DNA of 64,000 bases from NCBI GenBank assembly GCA_020091685.1, contig CM034605.1, forward strand, positions 28,458,281 through 28,522,280. Reading direction: 5' to 3'. Under the pieces are notes generated by a model. It had not been told where the DNA came from, made no database searches, and saw only the letters and a list, made by a program, of their open reading frames with translations. The stretch comes from Lutjanus erythropterus. Lineage: Eukaryota > Chordata > Actinopteri > Lutjaniformes > Lutjanidae. The first letter of the stretch is position 1. Each line of letters starts with the position of its first letter. A program made the position numbers and the translations under genes. Below, piece after piece: positions 1 to 12,261 of this stretch.

Positions 1-904
1 CCTTTGTAAACTCTGGTTTGGTTGAAAGAAATCCTTACATCACCACGAGAAGGAGCGCGGAGCGAGCGTGGAAAGTGGCGCCGGACAGCGGCTGCAGCAG
101 CACTGTTTGAGGCTCTGCGGGTTTACTGAATTTATTACTGAACTTTAGGAGGACACACACTTTCACTTCCACTGTCTTACTGGTAAAACAGTCAGGGACA
201 GCCCTAGTACCTACAGTACGCAAAGCAAATGAAAGTAAACAAAAAACTTAACATTTGAGGGTTCTAAATAAAAGAATAGTATTTCTGAAGGTCCATTTAA
301 ATAGGTTGTGCTTGTCTGATTATCAGTGCTGTATAAAAAAAACACCTCCCCTTTTAGAAACCATGTAACATTTAAGTTCACCTACGGGTGTTTTGCACAA
401 AACCAAACTTTACTGTCAGCAAACATCCTGTAAACCATAAACCACCTCAATATCTTAAATCTAAATACATGTAAACAACTTTAACAGTCTATAAATACCA
501 TAAAGTATATTTGTTCCAAGGCTGGATTTAAAGCTAAAGTGACAAACAAAAATCCCACCACATATGCTAATGCAAAGATTAGCATATTAGCAATGAAGCA
601 AACAAGCTTTCTTGCATAAAAACTAGGCAGCTTTTACAAAATCCAGCTAACCTTTCCAGAAAAGGCACAACACTTGTGGGGAAATCAGCGACATTCAGGC
701 CAACTTAAACATAAGCAGCCTTTTGTGCTAATCTCTTCAGTGTCATAGCTTATAAAAACTTTGCATAACGTGTCTGCTTATTTTACATCACCATCTTTAA
801 ATCAGACATAAGAGGTGAAAGCAGTAACGGAACAAGTTTTAACAAGTCTCAGATGATCAGACCAGCTAAAGTCTGAAACGTTTGTCGTGGTTGATCCTCA
901 GCCG
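1..904 (-). other. 3' UTR and downstream flank of the TNFAIP2-like gene
   Basis: No coding sequence is supported here. The stretch follows the stop codon of the minus-strand Sec6-family gene and is probably its 3' UTR, about 770 nt long if the hexamer at 131-136 is used. The rest is A/T-rich with no recognisable repeat or RNA gene. Short open frames near 35-223 have no splice or protein-family support. Confidence 0.5.
131..136 (-). terminator. Candidate polyadenylation signal of the TNFAIP2-like gene
   Basis: TTTATT on the plus strand reads AATAAA on the minus strand. It is the only exact hexamer I see between the stop codon and the left edge. Use of the site is inferred. Confidence 0.4.
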
Positions 905-3900
905 TCACCAGCAGGCAAGACCGCAGAACCAGGGTACAGATCTGGTTATGGTTTCTTCACCGGGAATGGCGTCCAGCACCTCCCTGATCTGCCACCTAGA
1001 GAGACCCTTCCATCGCAGCAGAGCGGGCAGGAGCTCCAGATCCTCACTGCAGGAGAGGGCAAAACACAGGGGAAGAGTTAGAGAGATGCAGTTCCTCTGA
1101 TGGCCACTAGATGCTGGGTTTAAGAAAACCCTGAACCTCTGGGTTCTGGTCGAGAAGAAAGAAAACCCCGTTCAGAATCACACAGGAATTTACAATAATG
1201 CAAGACTAGAAAGGTCATGCAGCTCAGATGATAGCAACACTCCTTTACAATCAGACTTCTTTTTGCAGCCAGTGGAGTCGCCCCCTACTGGCCATTAGAC
1301 AGAATGCAGGATCAAGGCACTTAAACTGATGTTAGGCCACATAAAGCTGCAACAGATTTTTTCTGCAGTCTGTGTTTCAGTGGTATAAAGAGCAGAACAG
1401 GATGATTTACCTCCATGTGGGGCAATCCTTCTGCATGCTCGCAACTGTCAGCTTCACCGTCTCAGTGCTCTGGCAGTCCAGCAGCTCGGAGGTTTTCAGC
1501 AGAAGGAGGTTCCACTGTGGGACATCAGGGGCCTGAAACAACACAACACATACAGGTCAGACGGTCTCTGATGACTGAACATCTACAACAAGTAATAAGA
1601 ACGATTTATACCAAAATGTTCATCTCACCAAGACTGAGATGGATTTGTGAAGGAGCTCAGCGTCCTCAGTGATTGTTTGCCCAACGTCAGGACTCCAGCA
1701 CTTCTTCAGTTTTGTCTGGCTGCGTTGGACAAGATGTTGGAGGTAAATGTGAACGATGAGCTTATAGACCTCATCCATCACTCCCTGAGACAAAAAGACA
1801 GACAGAGACACAGTTTAGTCCAAATATATTTAGACAGAAACATATAAAAAAAGGCGGTCAAAATATTTTTTTTCTGCATGTAGTTTCCTTTTGGGTTCTT
1901 TTTCTACATTTTCAGTGCACTTTTTTTTGCATGTGTTGTATGTTACTTTACTATGTACTATGTACTTTACTTTCTAATTTCACTGAAGAAAGTGAAATGA
2001 AAAGATTGGTTTCTTGAGACTAAAAGATGCACAACAGTAGGAATTTTTTTTATATATTATACCAGACTCAAAATGACAAAATCTGTACAGTTGTTTTTCA
2101 TTGTTTCTGTCATTGTTTAATGGTGTTAAATCTTTAAAGATTTAAGTAGAAAAAAGGTGTTTCATACTTTCCTGTAGCAAATGTTGCCGATATATTTTTT
2201 AATGTACCTTTTGAACATCCTGACACCACGACAGCTTTGGGAAACACGTCTCTACTTCAGGGATCAAGTAGAATTCCTTGTTCTCCCTTTTGAAGTAATT
2301 CTTCAGGTTTCTCTGTGGGACAAAAATCAGGATTTTGATAAAATTATTTTTCTGCTATTTCCATGGTAAATAAAGAACGTTCATGCTCAATAGAAATATG
2401 TGCATTACCTCTGCAATGTCAGCAACAATTTCCATCAGGAGCTTCAAAGTAAAAGCCTCCAGGTTCTCAAGCATTTCCACAGTTTCCACAGATCCTGTGA
2501 TGCCTTTACCTTTAGTCTGGACGTGCTGCCTGAGAGTAAATATCAGCATCAGTTATCATGATCATATTTATTTTCTTGCAGTACGTTTAACCTTAAATAC
2601 ACAGTTCATCCCATGGTGATTCAGTCATGTTGTACCTGCATTTCTGCATTGTATTGGCTGCTTTAATAGTGTGTTTTTATTATACTATCAAGTTTGCAAA
2701 TCAAATAGGAACAGGAACTGAACTGAATTAATATTTGACAAAGAGACAAAAAAGGCTCAAACACTCACTTGAGTTGTTTGCAGATGTTCAAAGTCTTGAG
2801 GAACTGTGTCGTTTCTGGTTTGGCTGTTTTTGCTGTTTTTCTAAGAACCTCAGTCTGCTCAGTGGCATACCTACAAAAAAAGAGAATATGTGGTCTAAAC
2901 AATGCATCATACCGACTTTAACTGGTGATATTTATGTTAATTTCATTACAAGGGCAAAACTGAGGTCTTAGATCATCATGATCAAAAATATTTTAGCGAG
3001 TCTGGGTGAAAATCTGTGTAGAAAAATTTGTTCCTGAGGTAAAATTCAATTCTCACCTCTCCAGAAACATCCGCAGCTCTTGGAAACAAACCTCCCGCAC
3101 GTCATCAGACAATTTTGAGCTGATTTCTTCTGCTACTTTGGGCGTGGCATACGTGCACTGATAGAAAACAAAATAAATACATTATTACACAACAAATAAA
3201 TGGACAGACAAAGAAATTATGAAAAATAAATATTTAATGTAAAAGAAGAGAATCATTATCAAAATTTGTTTTTTCAAATAGAAAATACATAAAGCAAATT
3301 ACAAATAAATCTATTTTTAAAAGTTATAAATTGACACATTTATATTACCTGAATAGTGTCCACATAGAGTTGAACATAAACTTCATCATCACTACAACTT
3401 TCTTGGCATCTCTCATTCTGCAGGATTTTCTCCAGAGACTCTCTGACCTCTTTCTGTGGACAAAATCACACAAAAAAAATGAGAACCATGTGGTTTTCCT
3501 CAGAACTGTAACACTTGACAGGAAAAAAAACCAAACAAACACACTTTTATGCCACCTAGTGGTGCTCTGAAAAAGAGGCACAGCCACAGCAGACCAAAAG
3601 ACTTCACCAGTTTTCATGAGTCTCAATTTTCCACAAACAAAAATTCATATCATAACAACAAGTTAACAGATGCTTTAACCACACACATACTCTACATATA
3701 TGAGTTTTAAATAGTGTCATTTTCAAGCAAACATTTGTCAAATAAAGTTCAAAGCAAACAATCTGATTTATTTTAACCTTGCACTCTCCCCTGCCCACAT
3801 TCCCCTGTGACTCACGATAAGATAAGCCTTTAGTAATTCATTTGAAAGCATAGGCAGCCCTAGCAATCAATGTTAGTCTTTTTACCTGCACATTTTCAAG

Positions 3901-6900
3901 CAGTTTGCCCTTTGCTTTTGCCACCCATTCGGTGCAGAGCAGGAGGTCGACTTTTTTTATTGGATCCATTTCTTGAAAGTCCGGATGACCAAGCATCTCC
4001 TGACTGGGAAAGTACCACAGATACCAGTGTCACCAACAGCTTTCACTTCTGCAGCTAATATTGTAAAAATCTGGAATAATAAAAGAGTCATCCACAGCAC
4101 AAAAGATAGAATTTACAAATACCAATATGTTTACATCTGTATCTTTAATCGAAAAATGTATACCAGTCTCATATATGTCTGTTAAATGTGAGTCTCCAGC
4201 CAGCAGGAGATTAGCTACCATAAAGACTGGAACCAAGGGGAAATAACAAGCCTGGCTCTGTGCAATAATAATGAAATACTCCACACAGCACATCTGAGGC
4301 TTACTTAATAACACATTATGTCATCCTTTTACATCGGGTCATGTGTTTCTTGACCAGGATAAGTAGCCTAACTTCTTGGACTTCTTGAAGTGTTTAATAT
4401 GCAGTGTTGGTTGTCATCCACTATGACATATCAGTTTTTGCACCCAAAGCCCACTGTCGTTCCTGACCTGACCCGATGCCCTACGACTACCAGATCGGAC
4501 TGTAATCAGACCGGTATCTGGTAGTCCGAAACTTGCATGAGACAGAGCTAGACAAGCTGTTTCCCCATTTCCAGGGTTGTGTCTGAAAGGGAAGCCTTGA
4601 TTTGCAAAAATTCTTGCAAGATTTGCACTTTTAAGGACAGAAAACCCTGGTTAGGGTTGGGAAGGATCATGGTTTGTGTAAAAATGATCAATCAATGATC
4701 AAGATTTTTTGTGGGTTTTGTCTTCCCCTCTAGACAAGACATGTTCCCAGTCTTTATGCTAATCTAGGCTACCTATCTGCTGGCAGTAGATAAATTAATC
4801 CTTTCATTCAACTCTTGGCAAGAAAGTGAATATTTCCCATAATCTTTAACTATTGCACCATCAGATACACAAATCAACATTGTATGTCAATGTTTGAAGA
4901 ACATGTTTGGTTCTTTATGTCTGTCACCTCTCAATGGATTGGTACATGTGTAAATGTGGTCATTAAAAACAAATAAAGGTAAACGAAGATACAATAGGTA
5001 AAATGCAGAGATAAATACCTCAGATATGTATGTAGGACCCACTTGATCAGCACAAGGCAACTCTGGGAGGAGCGGACATTCAGGAGCAAATCATTGAGGT
5101 GAACGATGGTCTGACGATGGAAGCAATCAATCAGACATCCCATCAAGTCCATATTCTGCAAAATGGGACCCAGCTTGACAAGGTCGTTGTGCACAGTTTC
5201 CTGCACTTTTACCAGGTACTGCTGAAGGCTCTGGTCCAGATCTGCTGGTGGCTGTGGGAACGCCTGGGATACATATCGTTGTATGAGGCTCTGGTTATGG
5301 TGCTGTGCAGGCTGCACTGAGCAACAAAACCCATCCACAGAGGTGTTGTTACCAGGGGTCACACCAAGAAGTTCAGCTAGCACCTTCTCTGACGAGTCCG
5401 CAGTCTGCAAAAGCTGTTCCTCATGGGTGTTGAGGGTGTTCTGAGCCCAGGGGTTGTCATACCCAATAATTGCCTGGTTGTTTCCTATAAAGGGATAGAT
5501 TTTAAGCTTTTAATTGAGAGAGCAGCAAATATAACTTTAATACAAATTAATTTGCATTGTAACAACTTTGGTAACCCTCTGACTATCTAACGCCACTCTC
5601 AAGTCAGCTGTATTTTTTGTTTGGAGCTAATGTTAGCATGCTGGCACGGGAAACTAATCATGGCAAACGTATTTGCTAAACATCAGTATGTTAGCATTGT
5701 CATTATGAGCATGTTAACATGCTAAAGTTAGTATTTAGCTCAAAGTACTAACTACTACTACTTAATACTTGCTTCAAACACTATAATAGTAATAAACATA
5801 TTCAGATGCTTATTTGTTTTTTATTTTACTCACTCTCTCTTTTAGCTCTCATGTTTTGACCATTGTAGCATGCGAACTTTAGCTTTTAGCTCAAAGTACC
5901 ATTGTGCCCAAGTGCAAACAAACTGTTAGCATGGCTGCAGACTTATTTTTAAATCTTATTTGTACTCAGCTTGCTGTTACTCACGTCCCATGTCAGCAAT
6001 AAAGGGTCATAGTGATGGTAATAAAACCATAAAGTCATAGTAATACAGTTATTCTATTTTTTTCTGAATTTGCTCTCTCTTTCTTTTTGCTCTTGTGTTG
6101 ACATTTTAGCATGCTAACTTTAGCTTTTATGCTAAACTCACAGCTTACTGTGAGTACAGCCTCAGAGAGCAGCATGGACTACATTTAGAGCTGTTGGAAC
6201 AATAACAGTTCTGTGTTGCCAAAATACAGAGCATACATAGAAATTTATATTTTATATTTTATATTTATGACTCTTGACTTTTACAGTACTTGGCTTGTTT
6301 TCTTTTCTCTTACTTTGTTTATTTCAAGCTTTACGCATGAACGCCAAGGCAAATTCCTATTTGGCAGTAAACCTGTCTCTGATTCCAATTTATGTTTTTT
6401 ATGTTTCTAATTTTATTCTACTCATTAATTTTGCATTGAGTTCACAGTGTAGGATTACTAGTTTCAACTCGCTTCTTGGTTGCCAAGCACATTTTTTTTA
6501 CATTCACTCATATCAAAGCAGAATAACAGGTTTGTTTTCTGAGGAGGAGGGAACAAAAATAAAATCAGGCCAATAAAAAGTTTACACGCACAAGTTTCAT
6601 AGCTGGCAAACACCGGAAGAAATTATGTGACAACCTACTCATTCAAAAGTGGTTTCAAGTGCAACAATAGTATGTGTACTATGTACAGCACTCCCCATGG
6701 TGAGCTCAGCTTTCTTCTGCACATGGGAATTCCGAGCATGCCCAAAGGCCGTGCCACTGTAAGATCTGTTCAGATCTTATCGACACAGTCATAGTTTTCC
6801 TAATGCTGCAGTTGATTACAGTTTTAAATGTTATCTGTGTCTTTTTAAAAAAGATCTGATCTTGAAACAGACTTCAATAGACTTGGTTTTAAAGAGAGCC

Positions 6901-7266
6901 CAAGAAAGAGTACAGGTACAGTTTTTTTATGTTTGTTTGTTTGTTTGTTTTTTGGTGCCATCAGTCTTTTCAGGAGTTATTCACTGTACATTTCACACAC
7001 ATAACAGTATTTATCATTATACCAGCTTGGTTTGATAGGTCAGTAGCCTCATTTCAAGCTGTATTAAAATAAAAATCTACACTGAAAAGACAGACGATAG
7101 CAGATGAGGAAAAGAAGCCCAGAAGTGCATAGTTCTCATGCAAATCAAACACACCCATAATGATAAGACGACTCTTACCATTTTGTACGTCGTTGTTGTT
7201 ATTCTCTATCAAAGGTCTTCTGCTGTCGTTCTTCTGAGGTTTAAACCTTCTTTTAATTTTTAACAT
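905..7266 (-). CDS. tnfaip2: TNFAIP2/EXOC3-like (Sec6-family) protein, 11 coding exons, 541 aa
   Basis: Coding exons in transcript order: 7179-7266, 5019-5484, 3886-4003, 3349-3453, 3057-3157, 2769-2870, 2409-2529, 2208-2312, 1629-1784, 1411-1532, 905-1046. All junctions are GT-AG, phases match and the sum is 1626 nt, exactly 542 codons. The Sec6-like body begins in exon 2; recognisable family segments are HTYLSQEMLGHPDF across the exon 2/3 junction, LLLCTEWVAKAKGKLLENV in exon 3 and VMDEVYKLIVHIYLQHL in the exon at 1629-1784. The N-terminus is basic (KIKRRFKPQK), which recalls the phosphoinositide-binding basic stretch of M-Sec/TNFAIP2. That family remodels membranes, including tunnelling nanotubes, and is related to the exocyst subunit Sec6. 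Human TNFAIP2 has 654 residues, so this model is short at the N-terminus and an upstream or alternative exon may be missing. Linkage to eif5 and mark3 fits TNFAIP2 or EXOC3L4; I cannot separate these two without a phylogeny. Confidence 0.82.
1280..1291 (-). promoter_or_regulatory. CTCF-type core motif
   Basis: The minus strand reads CCAGTAGGGGGC, a full match to the CTCF core CCASYAGRKGGC. It lies in the last intron of the TNFAIP2-like gene. A 12-bp degenerate motif alone does not show binding. Confidence 0.35.
3551..3562 (-). promoter_or_regulatory. CTCF-type core motif
   Basis: The minus strand reads CCACTAGGTGGC, a full match to CCASYAGRKGGC, in a TNFAIP2-like intron. The same dodecamer type can be spread by fish repeats, so binding is uncertain. 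Confidence 0.3.
5625..6190. repeat. Degenerate fish interspersed repeat (TTAGCATG type)
   Basis: This part of intron 1 of the TNFAIP2-like gene has many variants of TTAGCATG and its complement (near 5632, 5690, 5712, 5867, 5924 and 6108), plus phrases such as TTTAGCTCAAAGTACC and GTACAGCCTCAGAGAGC that I know from a very common teleost repeat. At least two decayed copies seem to be present. Ends cannot be fixed by eye. Confidence 0.6.
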
Positions 7267-9787
7267 TTTTATATTCTCCAGTTTTAAAGTTTTAGAATTG
7301 CTGTACAGAGATATGTGCCGACTCCGTCTCTTAGCAGTGATGCACGTTCCTGCTCCAAGCTGTGTGTATCTGAGACTCTGCAGCCTTGTGATCCACTTAT
7401 ACAGGCTTGCAGCAAAGGGATTTTCCCATCACATCATCACTTTACTTTCGTTTTCCTCCTGAAGTGCCCGCCAGTGATGACAAAGTTGTTTCATCATGTA
7501 TTAATCATACAGGTTCTACCACCACTACTGCTAATTGTTAATTCTTGCCCTTGGAAACAGTAGTGGACATGATAATGAATTGACAGCTCTGTGTGCACTG
7601 TGCATGATAGTATATCGTTATTTATTTGAAAATTGTAATCCTACTAATAATTCCCATTTTCATTACATGTAACTGTAACCTGATTACATCTTTTTTTTAT
7701 ATGTAACTGTAATGGAATACAGAAACATGTTATTAACCACCCAGCCAAATTTGAATGATTAATAAAATCAGTAAGTATATAAAAATGGGTCTCTAAATCA
7801 TGAAAAAGTGAGCAGTGATGAGCAGTTTTCTGTGCTCTGAAACACTGAGGGTGTGTCCGCTCTGCTGTCTCCACCTGAAACATGGACGCTCCATCTGGCA
7901 GCTTTATTGGACGTGTTTGAGCCACCAGAGCCAGAGGACGGTGACAGGATGGTAGACTCCAGCACTACTGTATGTAGCTCTCAGTGTGTTCACATTTTTT
8001 CATCAATGATTTTCTAACATGTATAACATGTTTAGAAGAAAAACTACAGCCTAAGAGTTCCTGTTTCCTGTCGTTTGTTGCCGTTAACAAACTCTGCTCT
8101 CAGTTTCAGTTTCAGTCGGTTTCTTGTTTGCTGTCACTCTGCTGCTCCGGATCACAGTTCTCTCAGTTTCTCTGCAGAACTGATTGGAAAAGCACAGATT
8201 TAAATAAATAAAATGCATGATGGCTGAATTCCATTTATCTGTGTCAGTTTCAGGTGCTGCTGTTGTTCATGCTGGCTCACTGTCACTCACTTAATTACAA
8301 GGAAACTTGATGGAACTCAGCCGTCGAAAATGTTATTAGTAAAATCTGTGTTTTCTACTACTGATGATACCATGATGATGATCATTGTCTGGTGACGGTT
8401 CATTATTTGTTATAATGTTTCTTATGTATTATTTAAACATAAATTAAGTCCACTAACTTATGCCATATGGAAATCTTTGCACTTTTGGTCTCTTTAAGCA
8501 AACTGTTTTGGTTTTTAGGACACAACTTTTAATGTTTTAGTTCAGTTCAAGCGTAGTTTTTAGCAAACAAGCGCTCATAAACCCTCTGTACATGACCAGG
8601 TCAGCACCTGCAGACAACAGCAGACTAGCTGTTGTTGCTTGTTTGCTTACTTTTGTGGATTACATGACTTTTGTATTCGCTTATAATTTGCTCATTGAGG
8701 TGAGATTCATTCTATAAGCCTCTAGGTTTATTTATAAATCTCACCTGCACAATTTTCTCCTTTTCTTTTGTTGTCGTGTTGTTGCTGCTTTGTTTTATTG
8801 TCCAAATAAATAAATAAATAAAACCAATTAGCAGCTAAAAAGCTAAATACTCAGAACTTGGTGGAGACCAAACCAGCACAAAAAGACATAACTCCAGATG
8901 AATGCTAATGCTTCATGTGTGCTGGATGTGTAAATTAGCATCTGTTTGCTAACATGATTGTCTTAACAACTCTGTGCTTTTTTTTGTTTTGTTTTTTTTT
9001 TGTTACAGTATCAATAACTTATAGTATGGACTTAAAAATGCAAAACCACTGGGAGGTGTACGACCTTTTTGCATTTCAGCTAACCAGAGAGGAAAACCCC
9101 TTGTGCACCTGGGTTTAGTACTCACAGCTGTCATGCTAACATGTTCGTATTGGGAAATTTTAGCTGTGCAACAATTCTTGTGTGACTGGCTCACTTTAGC
9201 GTTAGCAAAAGAATGTACGCCATTCAGCTCCTGAGTCATACTTCCGGGCCCTTATTTTTTTTAGGTGAAAACAACTGTTCTGATTTGACTGGCGGTCAGT
9301 ACAAACAAAGGTCTTTGCCAGTTTAAACGCATAAAATAAGAAAACCGTGTCACTGTTTAGGTATGAGCCCAGATCCTCTGGCCAGTCAGGTGAACAACAA
9401 GGGTCCTGTCAGTCCACTGCCATCAAAGTGCACAAACCTGACATATACAAGTACCTTATTGAATGTTCAAGTCATGTTTTTCAGACATCCGTCACTTTTT
9501 AATATCATATTTTGCTGTTTTGGTGCTGTTGAACCAAACTCCATTCTGAAAACAGGTGTTTTATGGTAGGGTTGCCTTTTTTTCACAGTAAAAACATAGT
9601 TCCACCATAACTGAGGTGCTTTCTCATCTAAAAGTCCAAATCAAGTTCATGTTTTTACACAAAAGAACTGTACTGTACATAACCTACATCCTATCGTCAT
9701 CTTTTCACACTATAGAAATTTTGATTGGATCGGACCAAGATCAGCTTGACCAAGGTTTGGCTGTTTGGTTCCACGCCTGTATTTTAG

Positions 9788-9823
9788 TTTGGATCAAACT
9801 GGAAAGTCCCAGTTTGATCCAAA
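9788..9823. repeat. Perfect 15-bp inverted repeat, 6-nt loop
   Basis: TTTGGATCAAACTGG at 9788-9802 is followed by AAAGTC and then its exact reverse complement at 9809-9823. Weaker related words lie just upstream (TTGGATCGGACCAAGATC), so it may be the centre of a decayed palindromic element. Confidence 0.7.
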
Positions 9824-10261
9824 GGTACGTGGTCAGGTACGCAGGTAGACAGGCAGGTGGACAATCCAGTTGTTTATTTTGGGCCAAATTAAATAATTGG
9901 ATTAAAGGACTACAGCAGCCACAGATAACAGATTTTCTTTCTTCTTTTTTTGTCAGAGCATTTGATTTATTGTTTGTTGTCAGGTTGTAAAGAGAATTTT
10001 AACAATTTTAACAAAACTACCTACCGAGCCTTGAGATTAAGAGTAACTCATGGAGGCGTCCTATTAGTCTGAGATTTAACAAAAAAGCACCGCCCGTCTT
10101 ATCTTATCCACACTGCACTAAAACAATACAATGGTTAATCATGTTTCACTAAAAGCCAGAGCCTCAAAGCTTTATTTAGTTTTTATGGCTACACACAGAC
10201 TTCATACCTGAGATGATGAAACATCAGGTAACTGAGTGGGAGTCACTACCTGTGCCTGCAG

Positions 10262-10264
<3 letters not shown>

Positions 10265-10297
<33 letters not shown>
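10265..10297. repeat. (TG)n microsatellite
   Basis: An uninterrupted TG tract of 33 bases in intergenic DNA. Confidence 0.95.
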
Positions 10298-10301
<4 letters not shown>

Positions 10302-11028
10302 CAGTAGTTATGAGGCGTGCCATTTCAATGAGTCACAAGTGGAAAGTTGTTGTGATGTCTATGCTACTCTCACTGGTAAACTGTTATGAAAATGAAAAAT
10401 GCACAAAAGGAATTCAAATGTGAAAGTATTTGTTTATTTAGATTATCATTACATTTCCCATTTGGTATTTTATTCAACATGAACACTTCTCCATGACTGA
10501 GTAACATTTATTGTGTTTAGATAATTTCTTCTTACTAAAGATTAATCATTAATCGTGTGAATCATTGACTTTAACTGTGTAAATAAAATATGTTTGGTGA
10601 ATTCATATCAGCTGAAAGTTTGTGTGGGTGGAAAACTCTCGTGGTAAATTTCTCCCTCAGAGAACAAAAGCCATTAGGAATTTCTGAGGGATATTCCACC
10701 CTGACTTCTCCACATGGAGAACACGGGAATGTCCATCATCCAACCGTTGGTTCAGGAGACTGGATATTCCCTTAAATCCCATCAAATCAGTGCTGTGAAT
10801 TTCAAATATCTAGAATGAATCTCATTGGTTGAATGGTGGGCGGGCCAAAATACAACCGCCAGCTGCTGCTGCTGCTGCCGTCAGATGTGGTTGCAGGGCT
10901 GTTTGTTTCAGTTGCTTTGAACAGAGTGCAGATTGCAGTCGAGTCTCATGAGAGCTTTTGTCTGACAGTGAAAACTGCAAATGCACTCAGGAGCTGAGTC
11001 ATGAAGAGAAAATAAGAGAGGGACCTGG

Positions 11029-11091
11029 CTGCAGGGAAGATGGCGGACAAGGGCGCCGCCATAGCTCTACTCCATACCGGAAGTCGGTCTT
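11029..11091 (+). promoter_or_regulatory. Left terminal inverted repeat with YY1- and ETS-like motifs
   Basis: The repeat contains AAGATGGCGG (a YY1-type core-promoter motif), its approximate inverse GCCGCCAT, and ACCGGAAGT (an ETS-type site). Such motifs are typical of TATA-less vertebrate promoters and the YY1-type site faces into the element. Promoter function is inferred. Confidence 0.45.
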
Positions 11092-11479
11092 CCTCGTGTA
11101 TCTTGTCGCTTATAAGGCGGTCCGTCATCACGGAACGTCCAGACAGTTGATACGAAGAGATAGAAAGTACAGCGTGTTATCTAAGATACAATTCTATGCT
11201 ATCTACAAATGTAATGTATCAAAGAATTAGAGTGACATGAGTTGGGAAGGCTGTTTCTCCGCTCGACTCGATGGTCCGGGCTAACGTTAGCTTAGCTAAA
11301 GAAAGTGTGCAACATCGCCACCTGCGTTATGCGCTGAAGGACAGGACATTATAAGCAAAAAGAAGCACACGTGGTGTTAACCTTTATGATCTGTAAAGTT
11401 TTCTAGATATCAATGTTGTTTAACATCTCCTTTTTCAGATGCACCCCTCTATTTAACCTAAGAATCCAGTCTGGAGCGC

Positions 11480-12261
11480 ACGGTCTTGTCGTCCTCTGAA
11501 TTTGGGTGTCCTCTCTGTCCCAAATTCATTACTAAAACTGACAGTGTGATCCAGAGGAACCTTGAAAACCACTCAGCAAATGCAGTGCATTTCCAGGGTA
11601 TGATGATAAGTATCTGTCTGAGATCATATAATTTTTATTTGTTGAATGATAATGTGTTTTTGGATGTATAAGCTTGCCATAATTTAATCAGTGTTATATT
11701 GAGTTGCACTGCTTTATAGTGCAGTTTAACACACGGTTGTCTTTAGACTCCTTGATGCTAGATTATCTGGATTACAATTTTCATGACATATTTGCCAGAT
11801 AGGCATGGATCTGATTCTACAAATTGACTTGCCCAGGCAACCACGGCAGAGACGGCCTCTGATAACGAACGACTGTGCATGGCTGACCTAAAGTTGTTCT
11901 GTGTTTTCCAGACATCACAAAACACAGGACAGAGGTGGGTTTAAAAGTTAATTTAAGAACTGAACACTTCAAGGCCTATTCACTGTTTTTAAGAAAGTGA
12001 CTATCTTTTGTATTTGTGAAAATGCTTTCACATCAATGTACAAGGATAACAATTGGATAGTGTATGTGTTTAATTTCAAACATAAAATGTTAACGTCTTT
12101 TATGCGGTTAGACTGTTATACCCAGATGCTGCGTCTCTGGAATGGGTGCAGTGCCAAATGTGCAAGGTCTGGCTGCACAAAGATTGTGCCGGAAAGTGCC
12201 ATAAACATCTCAATGATGACTCATTCAACTGTGGATGCACAGATATGAATGACAGACCAAG
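11480..12261 (+). pseudogene. Exon-like remnants of a zinc-finger/PHD protein inside the 3.26-kb element
   Basis: Two coding-looking blocks lie here. The first (about 11480-11597) reads a C2H2-like pattern: CPLCPKF, then NLENHSANAVHF, ending at a GT site. The second (12126-12261) follows a good AG and reads SLEWVQCQMCKVWLHKDC, then FNCGC, the C-terminal half of a PHD-type finger, ending CCAAG/GTACTA. A small possible exon around 11910-11933 could join them. A stop codon precedes the first block with no ATG, so the reading frame looks incomplete. The parent protein is unknown to me; a transposon-encoded or captured host gene are both possible. Confidence 0.45.

Larger units (their letters stand above)
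7267..11028. other. Intergenic region between the TNFAIP2-like gene and the 3.26-kb element
   Basis: The first 100-150 bases upstream of 7266 should be the 5' UTR and promoter of the minus-strand gene. The rest has no supported exon. It contains a (TG)n tract at 10265-10297, a perfect 15-bp hairpin at 9788-9823 and a CTG run near 10862-10879. The GC-richer stretch at 10840-10960 could be regulatory, but nothing decisive is visible. Confidence 0.5.
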
